From NCBI GenBank assembly GCA_964397045.1, contig CAYNHF010000051.1, positions 1 through 64,000 on the forward strand: 64,000 bases of DNA, given 5' to 3'. This document shows positions 53,900 through 62,323 of this stretch, piece after piece; position 1 is the stretch's first letter, and every line of letters starts with the position of its first letter. Origin of the DNA: CAYNHF01 sp964397045. Its GTDB lineage: Bacteria; Actinomycetota; Acidimicrobiia; Spongiisociales; UBA5794. The notes beneath the pieces were generated by a model. That model saw only the letters and a program-made list of their open reading frames with translations, did no database searches and was not told the origin of the DNA. Made by a program: the position numbers and the translations under genes.

Positions 53900-55249
53900 A
53901 TGAACGGCCCCACCCGGAAGTCGATCATGCAGACGCGACCACAACCGGACGAAGGCTCGCGCCGCGACCCGTCGAAGATCGCGATCGCCGGGATCACCGG
54001 TGCCTTGATCGGAGGGGCGGGAGGGGCTGCGCTCGGCTCGTCCGGAGGCACCGCGGCCACGGTGTGGGGTGCGGTCACCGGCGCCGTCATCGTAGGAGTG
54101 GGTGAGGCCGTCACCGACGCCACCCGGACACCGGGAACCGCCAAACCCGTTGGTTGGCGCATCGTTTCGTCTGCCGCGCTTGCTGCCGTGCTCGGCTGGC
54201 TTGTCGACCTGGTGGCCCCTGACCTCCACCTCGCCGTATTCGGGGCCCTGTTCGGGTTGATCTACGGTGCCGTCGGCTTCAGGCTGGCGAAGCTGGCGCT
54301 CGGTGCCGGAGTCGGCATCGCCGTCGGGTTCGCGTTCGAAGCCGTCTGGCCTGAAGCCGGACTCGCCTGGGTGGCCGCGATCACCCTCGTCGTCTACCGC
54401 ATCCTCGCCGCTGTCATCTACCGGGGGCGTGAACAGGTGACCATCATGGGTGAGGCGGTGCCTCCGTCGGATCTCGAGTTCGTCGTGCCGTTCGCGGCTC
54501 GTTCTCGCTACGTGGGAGTCGACTACCTGAAACAGTACGCCGACATGACGGGCGCCGACTTCGTCAGGAGTCCGAAGGATGTCGGAATCGTATCGTCATT
54601 CGACGATCTCCGTGGACCATCTCTGGACCCCACTGTTGTTCACCCGCTGATCCGCGAGTTCTACGAACACACCAGCCGGTTCCACCTCTCGATCACCCCC
54701 GAGTGGCGAGCGTGGATGAAACCCGTCTACCTGGTCTACCGGTCGACGATCGCCAGACCGATCGGCCAGGCGAACGTGCCCTTCGACGTCGAAGAGGTGC
54801 AGCACGGGGTGCGCAGCTGGATCGACACCATCGATCTCGACCATTCGGGTGGTATCGACTTCCGGGCCTGGGTTCGTGCCTACGAAGACACCAATGAGCC
54901 GCTGTATGTGGGCATCTACACGGTGCTGCGCCGCGAAGAGGTTGGATACGTGAGCGTTGGATTCCCGCTCCCAGACGGCAACTTCACGGCCACACTGCTC
55001 CCCGTTGCGAATCGCGGCGACGGCCTCCTGCTGAGCTCGCGTTCCGAGCTCGACTACCCCGGCCACTACTTGAGTGCCGTCGAAGCCGAAGACGAATCGA
55101 TGACCACGCTGCGCCTGTCTGGCTTCAATGAGGAGATCGACGTGTTCGTGGAAGCCGATGAACTGAGGACCGATCACCGTTTCTACCTCGGCGGGGTGCG
55201 CTTCCTGACGCTTCACTATGCGATCGAGCGGATCGCGGCGAGGGGATGA
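53900..55249 (+). CDS. Membrane protein with EF-hand-like loop, unknown family
   Basis: 449 aa from ATG 53900 (another ATG at 53927 is possible). Residues about 20-180 are Gly-zipper and hydrophobic segments (GGAGGAALGSSGGTAATVWG; LVDLVAPDLHLAVFGALFG) making several membrane passes; the C-terminal 270 residues are soluble. Within it, residues 312-323 read DLDHSGGIDFRA flanked by helical sequence, matching an EF-hand loop except for Ala at the last position. A conserved-looking DFVRSPKDVGIVSSFDDL precedes it. No family recognised. Confidence 0.78.
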   Translation: MNGPTRKSIMQTRPQPDEGSRRDPSKIAIAGITGALIGGAGGAALGSSGGTAATVWGAVTGAVIVGVGEAVTDATRTPGTAKPVGWRIVSSAALAAVLGWLVDLVAPDLHLAVFGALFGLIYGAVGFRLAKLALGAGVGIAVGFAFEAVWPEAGLAWVAAITLVVYRILAAVIYRGREQVTIMGEAVPPSDLEFVVPFAARSRYVGVDYLKQYADMTGADFVRSPKDVGIVSSFDDLRGPSLDPTVVHPLIREFYEHTSRFHLSITPEWRAWMKPVYLVYRSTIARPIGQANVPFDVEEVQHGVRSWIDTIDLDHSGGIDFRAWVRAYEDTNEPLYVGIYTVLRREEVGYVSVGFPLPDGNFTATLLPVANRGDGLLLSSRSELDYPGHYLSAVEAEDESMTTLRLSGFNEEIDVFVEADELRTDHRFYLGGVRFLTLHYAIERIAARG

Positions 55250-55343
55250 CCCGATGAGGGATGTGTGCCCCGCCTCGTGGTGTCACCCACCAGGTCGACT
55301 TCCCCGTCTGTAGGGGAGACGATCACCACCGCAGGTGAGGGCC

Positions 55344-56037
55344 ATGGGGAGCCAGGCAGCAACTGAAGCAGCGGCGATTGCGAGCAGTACTCGCTCCACG
55401 AGGGTGGCTCGCGGCGGCCTCGTTGTCGGAGGCCTGCTCGGACTCCTCGTCACGCCGCCGTTCGCCCTTGCCTACCTACCTGCGTATGGCACACAAAACG
55501 GGGAAGCGGCGTCTCCCTGGCTCAGCCCACTCCGGGAACCGCTGCAGGAACTCGGGCTGCTCGGCGGCGATCCGGTCGCCACCTACACCCGCTACGGCAA
55601 GGCGTTTGGTGTGGCCCTCCTCCTGGTCACGGTCTCGCTGGCGGTCGTCGTACGAGCGCGTCGCCGCAAGGGACCACGAGAAACCCGGGCCTGGCTGGTG
55701 CTCATCACCGGCCTCGGCGTCCTCACGCTGGGCACCTTCGGGGACTACGCATTGGAGCAGGGAAGCTTCTGGGCCAACAATGGGCTCGGGCTCGAACTGG
55801 TCGGGTTACTCATCCTCGCAGTAGCCACCCCGCTGCTCGGTTGGGCGCTGCGTCTGGAGACCGGATTCTCGCGTCCGAAGAGCCTGGCGGTGGCATTGAT
55901 CGGTCCGGCCAGCCTGATACTGGGTTCAGTGCTGACAGCCCACATCCCGAGCGGACGCCTCCCTGTTCCTGGTGGCTGCCGTCTTCGTCGGGTTCGGCGG
56001 ACTACCGAACGGGACGGCACCGGGGACCACTGCCTAG
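55344..56037 (+). pseudogene. Membrane protein gene with +1 frameshift near 55957
   Basis: From ATG 55344 the product has five to six transmembrane helices (GGLVVGGLLGLLVTPPFAL to IGPASLILGSVLTA). At about 55957 the frame reads into unrelated sequence, but the +1 frame resumes a membrane helix (ASLFLVAAVFVGFGG) and stops at TAG 56035-56037, sharing a CTAG with the opposite rhodanese stop. One extra base, whether a mutation, an assembly error or recoding, would explain this. Family unknown. Confidence 0.7.
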
Positions 56038-56363
56038 CCGACGGCGGTACCTTCCAGCGGGTAGCCCGCGTTCTGCCAGTCGCTGAGACCGCCGGAGTAC
56101 CGCCGCACGCTGGTGTAGCCCTCTTCGATCAGCCGGCGGTAGACGAACCGGCTGGCGACGCAGGCCTCGTCAGAGCAATAGACGACGATCTCCTGGTCTT
56201 TGTCGAAGGCGCCAAAACCGGCAACCGGGTCCTCGAAATTCAGCGAACCCGGGATGTGCATCGCCTCAAACGCCCACCGGTGCAGCGTCATGACGAGCGC
56301 AAAATCATCGCCTGCGTCCAGCTTCGCCTTGAGCTCATCCCGCGAAATCGTGTTGATATCCAT
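56034..56363 (-). CDS. Single-domain rhodanese-like protein
   Basis: 109 aa. Rhodanese fold: ISRDELKAKLDAG, HIPGSLNFEDP, active-site loop VVYCSDEACVASR with the persulfide Cys, then YTSVRRYSGGLSDWQNAGYP. Sulfur transferase or sulfide carrier in the cytoplasm. The active loop (CSDEACV) differs from the CRxGxR of thiosulfate rhodaneses, so the physiological substrate is open. Confidence 0.9.
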   Translation of the reverse strand: MDINTISRDELKAKLDAGDDFALVMTLHRWAFEAMHIPGSLNFEDPVAGFGAFDKDQEIVVYCSDEACVASRFVYRRLIEEGYTSVRRYSGGLSDWQNAGYPLEGTAVG

Positions 56364-56449
56364 GAGCGGCGACTCTACACCTTCGCCCCCACCCGGCTCA
56401 GGGCGCAGTCGCGTAGCCTGGGCTTGGCAGTCTGTCGACGGGAGTAGCC

Positions 56450-57355
56450 ATGAAACGCATCATCATCGTCATGCTCGCGGTTGCGGGTTTGCTGGCGATT
56501 CCATCCGCAGCACTCGCCCAGAGTGACGAAGCGGACGGCGTACTGGTGCGGGTAAAGGGCGATGCCACCGTTTCGGCAGACGAAGTGGTCAGTGTCGTGG
56601 TTGTGGTCAAGGGTGACCTCATACTCGAAGGCGTCGCGGAAACCGTCGTGGTGGTCGACGGCACCGTTGATGCCGTCGGAGCGACCATCAACACGCTCGT
56701 GGTGGTGCGCGGCAGCGCGATGTTGTCGAATGGGGCGACCGTCACCGGTGATGTATGGCTCACGGACTCAACCCTCACCAGGTCAGAAGACTCCACAGTG
56801 GAAGGAGCGATTCGTCGCGGCTTCCGGGGCACCTGGATCGCAGGACTCTGGATCGCCGGTCTCATCCTCGGCCTGGGCCTTGCGCTGCTGGTCGTGCTGG
56901 GGGCCCTCACCTTCGCCGCGATCGCCCCGAATGTGGCGAGACGCGCCGGTGCCGCGATTCGCGGCGACCTCGGACACGTGGCCCTCGCCGGATTGGTCTT
57001 CTGGATCGTTCTGCCCTTGCTCGCCGGACTGCTGCTCGTCACCCTCGTCGGCATTCCAGCGGCGTTCACAGTCTGGTTCGCCGTAATGCCGATCTTCGGC
57101 TTCCTCGGCTACATCGTGGTCGGAATCTGGCTCGGAGAGCTGATGGTTGCGCGCGACGGCGGGGAAGGCCATCCCTATCTCGCGGCGTTTGTGGGAACCG
57201 CGGTGCTGGTGCTCGCCGGGGTCATCCCCGGGCTTGGCTGGATAGTAGGGATGCTGGCTTCGCTGCTTGGTGGGAGTGCGCTGGCCTTGCTGGCGTGGCA
57301 AGCCTTCCGCTCCAACGGAGATACGACGACGGTCTCAGATCCTGTCGAGGCCTGA
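56450..57355 (+). CDS. Bactofilin-like/polymer-forming domain membrane protein
   Basis: 301 aa. Signal peptide (cleavage after ALAQ), then a beta-helical region of short V-rich repeats (VVVVKGDLILEG, VVVVDGTVDAVG, LVVVRGSAMLSNG) as in bactofilins, then five or so transmembrane helices (WIAGLILGLGLALLVVLGAL onwards). The mix of a surface beta-helix and a membrane domain is a known but poorly characterised architecture. Function unknown. Confidence 0.8.
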   Translation: MKRIIIVMLAVAGLLAIPSAALAQSDEADGVLVRVKGDATVSADEVVSVVVVVKGDLILEGVAETVVVVDGTVDAVGATINTLVVVRGSAMLSNGATVTGDVWLTDSTLTRSEDSTVEGAIRRGFRGTWIAGLWIAGLILGLGLALLVVLGALTFAAIAPNVARRAGAAIRGDLGHVALAGLVFWIVLPLLAGLLLVTLVGIPAAFTVWFAVMPIFGFLGYIVVGIWLGELMVARDGGEGHPYLAAFVGTAVLVLAGVIPGLGWIVGMLASLLGGSALALLAWQAFRSNGDTTTVSDPVEA

Positions 57356-57448
57356 CCGGGAGGCGGATTCCCAGTATTGGTGATCCTGTGGCGGTCCCTG
57401 CGGCACCGTGTTACAAAGACGACTGCACGCGCCACACAAGGAGTTCGC

Positions 57449-58546
57449 ATGACCGACCTGATGCCCATTCTCGGGTACGACGCCATCGAGTTCTATGTGG
57501 GCAACGCACGCCAGGCAGCGCACTACTACCGAACCGCGTTCGGATTCGATGTGGTCGGATACGCCGGTCCCGAGTACGGAGTCCGTGACCGCTGTTCATA
57601 CGTGTTGGAACAAAACGGGATCCGTTTCGTAGTCACGGCAGGGCTCGGACCAGAGTCCGAGATCGTGCAGCACCAGGCGCTGCACGGCGACGGAGTCAAG
57701 GATGTCGCGTTCTCGGTCCCAGACGCAGAGGAGGCCTTTCGGGTAGCGCTGGATCGTGGCGCCATCCCTCACCAGGAACCGGCGGTGTTTGAGGACGACC
57801 ACGGCAAGCTGGTCGTCTCCGCGATCAAGGCATACGGCGACACCATCCACTCGTTCGTGGACCGGAGCAACTACTCGGGGGTCTACGCCCCCGGGTATCG
57901 GCCAACGACGCACTGGGCAGAGGCCGAGGACGCCGGCCTGCACTACGTCGATCACGTTGTATGCAACGTCGAACTCGGCAAGATGAACGAATGGGCGTCC
58001 TACTACGCCGCCATCATGGGATTCACTCAACTCCACCACTTCAACGACGAGCAGATCTCCACCGAGTACACGGCACTGATGTCCAAGGTGCTGTGGGACG
58101 GCAGCGGACGAATCAAGCTGCCGATCAACGAACCTGCAGCAGGCAAGAAGAAGAGCCAGATCGAGGAGTATCTCGACTTCTACCGATCCCCCGGTGTCCA
58201 ACACATGGCGCTCGCCACCGAAGACATCGTGGAGACCGTTCGCAAGATGCGCGCCAGCGGGGTGCGGTTCCTCCGCACCCCGCAGAACTACTACGACGAG
58301 CTGAAGGATCGGCTCGACTGGTCCACGATCGACGCCGATATCGACGAACTGGCCGAACTCGGCATCCTCGCCGACCAGGACGACGAGGGGTACCTGCTCC
58401 AGATCTTCACCAAGTCGGTGCAGGATCGCCCGACTGTGTTCTACGAGATCATCGAGCGCCATGGTTCGCTGGGTTTCGGCATCGGTAACTTCCAGGCCTT
58501 GTTCGAAGCGATCGAACGAGACCAGGCCGCCCGCGGAAATCTGTAG
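57449..58546 (+). CDS. hppD: 4-Hydroxyphenylpyruvate dioxygenase
   Basis: 365 aa from ATG 57449, with AAGGAG upstream. Two VOC domains. Iron ligands: His in YVDHVVCNVE, His in GVQHMALATEDI and Glu in FYEIIERHG; FQALFEAIERDQAARGNL is the usual C-terminal segment. Oxidises 4-hydroxyphenylpyruvate to homogentisate in tyrosine degradation (or 4-hydroxymandelate synthase in antibiotic loci). No homogentisate pathway genes are in the window. Confidence 0.94.
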   Translation: MTDLMPILGYDAIEFYVGNARQAAHYYRTAFGFDVVGYAGPEYGVRDRCSYVLEQNGIRFVVTAGLGPESEIVQHQALHGDGVKDVAFSVPDAEEAFRVALDRGAIPHQEPAVFEDDHGKLVVSAIKAYGDTIHSFVDRSNYSGVYAPGYRPTTHWAEAEDAGLHYVDHVVCNVELGKMNEWASYYAAIMGFTQLHHFNDEQISTEYTALMSKVLWDGSGRIKLPINEPAAGKKKSQIEEYLDFYRSPGVQHMALATEDIVETVRKMRASGVRFLRTPQNYYDELKDRLDWSTIDADIDELAELGILADQDDEGYLLQIFTKSVQDRPTVFYEIIERHGSLGFGIGNFQALFEAIERDQAARGNL

Positions 58547-58596
58547 GTCGGGACGAGTTCGGGAACTCTCCCCACCTTACGTTTCGTCGTACCCAT

Positions 58597-59958
58597 ATGA
58601 GACTTGCGCGAGTCGTGACCGGGCTGGTGGTTCTCGCCCTCATCGCCGCGGCCTGCGGGGACGATGCCGGCGGGTCGTCTTCGACGGCTCCGTCCGACGA
58701 GCAGACCACCACCACCGCATCACCCGCGGACGTCCCGGTAACAACCGTTCCATTCGTGAACGGGGAGGAAATCCGACTCGACCTGCCCCGAGCCACCACC
58801 GGGGTTTCGGACGCCGAACTTGCAGCCGTCGTGGCCGGCGACACCCAGTTCGGGCTGGACCTGTTCACCACGGTGGCAACCGACGAGAACGTGATGCTCT
58901 CGCCGTACTCGATCGCCACCGCGTTGGCCATGTTGTACCCGGGAGCGCGCGGGACAACGGCGGCCGAAATCGCGGAGGTGCTCCACCTCAACGTCGATGA
59001 CGAGACGTTGCATGCCGCTCGGAACCAACTCGACCTCTCACTCGCCGCCGCGCCGCCGGCGCAGGAGGAGGAAGACTCCCGCGAGCCGTTCGCGATCCGA
59101 CCCGCCAACTCGGCGTGGGGCCAGGGGGGCTACCCGTTCCTCGATGAGTACCTGGCGGTGCTGGCGACGTACTACGGGGCGGGGCTGCGCCTGACCGATT
59201 TCGCAACCGATCCTGTCGGTGCCACGGACACCATCAACGAGTGGGTGGAGGACGCCACCGAGGATCGAATCCAGGACCTGATTCCACCCGGAGCCATCGA
59301 TTCACTCACCCGGCTGGTGCTCGTCAACGCCATCTGGTTCCAGGCTAACTGGGCCGCGCCGTTCGAACCGGAGCTCACGGAGCCCGGTGACTTCACCCTG
59401 GCAGATGGATCCACCATCGCGGTGCCGATGATGCACGGCAGTCAGCGGACCGGCTACGCCGACACCGATCTTTACGAGGCGGTGCGACTCCCGTATGCCG
59501 GGGACGCCGCCATGGTGGTCATGCTGCCCAAACAGGGAACGCCGGCCGACCTCGCCGCAGCCCTCGACGGTGAGGACATGAGCCCGCAGTGGGGTGATGC
59601 CCAGGTCGACATCACGCTGCCGAGCTTCGAATTCGAATCTGAGATCCTTCTCAAGCAGGGGCTGATGGAGCTCGGCATGGAGGCTGCCTTCCGAGACGCG
59701 GCTGCACCAGACGGAGCCGACCTCACGGGGATCACCCCGCTGCGCGAGTTGTACGTCAGCGATGCACTCCACAACTCATTCATCGCACTCGACGAGGAGG
59801 GAACCGAGGCTGCAGCGGCGACCGCTTTGATCATCGGGATTACGTCCCTTCCGCAGCCGGCGACCTTCACCGCAGACCGGCCGTTCCTCTTCTGGATCGA
59901 ACACACCACTACAAGCGAGGTGCTGTTCCTGGGCCAGGTGACGAACCCCGTCGCGTGA
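58597..59958 (+). CDS. Serpin-family lipoprotein (serine protease inhibitor)
   Basis: 453 aa. Signal peptide with lipobox LIAAAC, a Thr-rich linker of about 50 residues, then a full serpin: NVMLSPYSIATALAMLYPGA, LVLVNAIWFQANW, MMHGSQRTGYA, VVMLPKQGTP, and the hinge DEEGTEAAAATALIIGI followed by FTADRPFLFWIEH. The small-residue hinge fits an inhibitory serpin. Aligned with alpha-1-antitrypsin, the scissile bond would be near Thr-Ser (ITS). Anchored outside the cell, it would block a secreted or foreign protease. Confidence 0.92.
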   Translation: MRLARVVTGLVVLALIAAACGDDAGGSSSTAPSDEQTTTTASPADVPVTTVPFVNGEEIRLDLPRATTGVSDAELAAVVAGDTQFGLDLFTTVATDENVMLSPYSIATALAMLYPGARGTTAAEIAEVLHLNVDDETLHAARNQLDLSLAAAPPAQEEEDSREPFAIRPANSAWGQGGYPFLDEYLAVLATYYGAGLRLTDFATDPVGATDTINEWVEDATEDRIQDLIPPGAIDSLTRLVLVNAIWFQANWAAPFEPELTEPGDFTLADGSTIAVPMMHGSQRTGYADTDLYEAVRLPYAGDAAMVVMLPKQGTPADLAAALDGEDMSPQWGDAQVDITLPSFEFESEILLKQGLMELGMEAAFRDAAAPDGADLTGITPLRELYVSDALHNSFIALDEEGTEAAAATALIIGITSLPQPATFTADRPFLFWIEHTTTSEVLFLGQVTNPVA

Positions 59959-59967
59959 GCTCCGTCG

Positions 59968-60372
59968 TCAGTCCTCCGCAGCGGCCGCGGGACCGGCAGA
60001 CTTCCGATCCGAGGCGAGCTTGAACTGGATGGCAGCGAGGATGCCGTAGCCCACGGTCTCTGCCGGACTGCCGGTGAGAGCCGCCATGACCGAGAAGACA
60101 CCGCCGGCTATCAGTGCCGGACGGACCGCGGCTCCCCTGGTGAGGATGGCGATCGCGACCGCAGCCTGGAACACTGCCACCAGGGCGGTGACGGCCACGC
60201 TGTCTGGCACCAGCAGCTCCTCGATGAGTGCCTCGGCTGGTGGGAGCCATGCCTGCTCCGCCATGGCGTCATAGAACCCCCGGCTCTCGCGCAGCACGAA
60301 CAGCGACTGATGCACCGCTCCGATGGCATAGAGCCCGCCGATGATGAGTTCGGCACCGGTGCGGAGCTTCAT
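59968..60372 (-). CDS. Small four-helix membrane protein
   Basis: 134 aa. Hydrophobic segments near 8-28, 58-78, 84-100 and 100-115, with an amphipathic stretch (HQSLFVLRESRGFYDAMA) after the first. No named family. Its ATG overlaps the stop of the MDR oxidoreductase (ATGA), so they are co-transcribed. Confidence 0.75.
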   Translation of the reverse strand: MKLRTGAELIIGGLYAIGAVHQSLFVLRESRGFYDAMAEQAWLPPAEALIEELLVPDSVAVTALVAVFQAAVAIAILTRGAAVRPALIAGGVFSVMAALTGSPAETVGYGILAAIQFKLASDRKSAGPAAAAED

Positions 60373-61355
60373 GCGTGAGCTGCGGCCACGGTGACGACGA
60401 CCTTGCCGCGGGCGTGACCGGTTTCGAGATAGTGAACGGCTTCGGGGGTCTCGCTCAACTCGTAGGTCTTGTCGACGACCGGCGTGACCTTCCCGGCTTC
60501 GATGAGTTCTGTCAGCAGCCCCAAATGTTCGTTGGGCCTGTCATTCACCGGCACCATCCGCTGGCTCACAAACGGCGACATGGCAACAGCCTTGATCTGC
60601 TGGACCATCGGCCCGAACCATTTGCCGCCCCCTGCTCCAAAGGCACCGTAGGTCCCGCTGGGCGCCAGCACCCGCCTGCACTCTGATATCGGATGGTTTC
60701 CCACCGTATCGAGCACCAGGTCGTATCGCTCCTGCCTCTCGGTGAAGTCCTGCTCGGTGTAGTCGATGACGTGGTCGGCGCCGATGGATCGGACCATGTC
60801 CACGTTCTTCGGACTGCATACGCCGGTCACCTCAGCGCCGGACGCCATGGCGAGCTGGACCGCGAACGTTCCCAGGCCACCTGATGCACCGTTCACCAAG
60901 ACCTTCTGTCCCGGCTGCACCTTCCCCTTGTCGCGCACGCCCTGCAGAGCCGTCACGCCTGCCATCGGCACCGCCGCCGCCTGCTCGAATGACAGGTTCG
61001 AAGGCTTCCTCCCCAACATGGTGCCCGAAAACCTCACGTAGTCGGCGCAGCCCCCGAAGCCGACCTCGCCGTACACCTCGTCCCCCGGCTGGAACCGCGT
61101 CACGCTGCCGCCCACAGCCTCTACCCGTCCGGCCATGTCACCACCCAGGATCCGGGTTCGCTTCGGCTTGCGAGGCCCCGCCACCACCCGCGCGACGTAG
61201 GGCAGCCCCCGCATGAGGAGCCAGTCGTAGGGATTCAGACCGGCCGCATGAACGCGCACCAGGACCTCATCCTCCTTGAAGACCGGAATATCGACGTCCC
61301 CGAACTCGAGCACCTCGTCAGGTGCGCCGTACTCGCGGTACACGATCGCCCTCAT
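60369..61355 (-). CDS. MDR-family NAD(P)-dependent oxidoreductase (quinone-oxidoreductase-like)
   Basis: 328 aa from ATG 61355, with AGGAG upstream; a longer frame to 62165 overlaps the opposite-strand hydrolase and is rejected. MDR fold: MRAIVYREYGAPDEVL, GLNPYDWLLMRGLP, GGDMAGRVEAVG, VNGASGGLGTFAVQLA (Rossmann), YGAFGAGGG. The Zn-ligand pattern of alcohol dehydrogenases is absent, so a quinone/enone reductase is likeliest. Confidence 0.92.
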   Translation of the reverse strand: MRAIVYREYGAPDEVLEFGDVDIPVFKEDEVLVRVHAAGLNPYDWLLMRGLPYVARVVAGPRKPKRTRILGGDMAGRVEAVGGSVTRFQPGDEVYGEVGFGGCADYVRFSGTMLGRKPSNLSFEQAAAVPMAGVTALQGVRDKGKVQPGQKVLVNGASGGLGTFAVQLAMASGAEVTGVCSPKNVDMVRSIGADHVIDYTEQDFTERQERYDLVLDTVGNHPISECRRVLAPSGTYGAFGAGGGKWFGPMVQQIKAVAMSPFVSQRMVPVNDRPNEHLGLLTELIEAGKVTPVVDKTYELSETPEAVHYLETGHARGKVVVTVAAAHA

Positions 61356-61546
61356 CGATTTCTCCTGAGTTGCATTCGGTTTGGCCAAGACGAGTTCTGG
61401 CGCATTCTCACCTGCGGAATTCTGCGGCCGGTAGGGGCCAATGCCTCTGCGAGTTGCGGGGCGTCCGAGGATCCCTCGAGGTAGCGCAACAAGCAGGCGG
61501 ACCCACGACGCCGGTGTGAGTGAACAGGACCGCGGGGGCCGCGGAT

Positions 61547-61552
61547 TACCAT
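61547..61552 (+). promoter_or_regulatory. -10 element for a near-leaderless hydrolase mRNA
   Basis: TACCAT is followed by 7 nt and the GTG at 61560; no Shine-Dalgarno is evident. Confidence 0.35.
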
Positions 61553-61559
61553 CGAGGCG

Positions 61560-62111
61560 GTGCCGCGAGACCTCTCCAACACCGCCCTGATCGTCGTCGA
61601 CGTCCAGCGTGGTTTCGCCGACCCGAGTTGGGGACCGCGCAACAACCCTTCTTGCGAGCAGAACATTGCATCTCTGGTCGCGTCCTGGCGGGCGGCCGAG
61701 CGCCCTGTCGTGCACGTCCGTCACGACTCGGCCACGCCCGGGTCGCCTCTCCGACCAGGCCAACCCGGCAACGAACTGCAGCCCGTCCTCTCCAATGAAC
61801 CCGACCTGCTCGTCACCAAGAGCGTCAACTCGGCCTTCTACGGTGCTCCCGACCTCCAGCAATGGCTGGACGAAAGAAGCATCACAGGAGTGGCCATCTG
61901 CGGAATTCAGACGAACTTCTGCTGTGAAACCACGGCCCGCATGGCAGGCAATCTCGGCTACGACACACTCTTCGTACTCGACGCCACCCACACCTTCGAT
62001 CTTGCCGCACTGGACGGCAGCGTGATCGCCGCAGACGAACTTGCCCGCGTCACCGCCGCCAACCTCCAGGATGAGTTCGCCGCGGTCGTCATGACCGCCG
62101 AACTGTTGTAG
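61560..62111 (+). CDS. Isochorismatase-like cysteine hydrolase
   Basis: 183 aa, GTG start. Triad of the family: Asp in LIVVDVQRGF, Lys in LVTKSVNSAF, Cys in GIQTNFCCETTAR (the second of the two adjacent cysteines aligns with the nucleophile). Nicotinamidase, N-carbamoylsarcosine amidase or isochorismatase activity are possible; the residues do not distinguish them. Monocistronic by spacing. Confidence 0.9.
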   Translation: MPRDLSNTALIVVDVQRGFADPSWGPRNNPSCEQNIASLVASWRAAERPVVHVRHDSATPGSPLRPGQPGNELQPVLSNEPDLLVTKSVNSAFYGAPDLQQWLDERSITGVAICGIQTNFCCETTARMAGNLGYDTLFVLDATHTFDLAALDGSVIAADELARVTAANLQDEFAAVVMTAELL

Positions 62112-62311
62112 GCAGCGATCGCGACTTCGGCGCCCCGATGACCAGAGATGGATCCATCGGACCACCCGAGCCCTCCATCACGAATTGGGCCGCATCCCGA
62201 CCTCCATAGTGTGCTCGGCCTCCCTCCACCAGATGCGGCCTACCCCCGGCACTCCGTTGCCCGGCGTGAACTGGGTGCGGGTGCGCTTCCCCGCCAACGC
62301 CGATCGTCGTC

Positions 62312-62317
62312 TAGTCT
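62312..62317 (+). promoter_or_regulatory. -10 element for a leaderless GH13 mRNA
   Basis: TAGTCT lies 6 nt before the ATG at 62324; the intervening CGCCTG is too short and not purine-rich enough for a ribosome-binding site. Confidence 0.4.
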
Positions 62318-62323
62318 CGCCTG

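Noticed and set aside
61356..62165. N-terminal extension of the MDR oxidoreductase to 62165
   Set aside because: It is antisense to the isochorismatase-like gene; MDR homology begins at ATG 61355 with its own Shine-Dalgarno.
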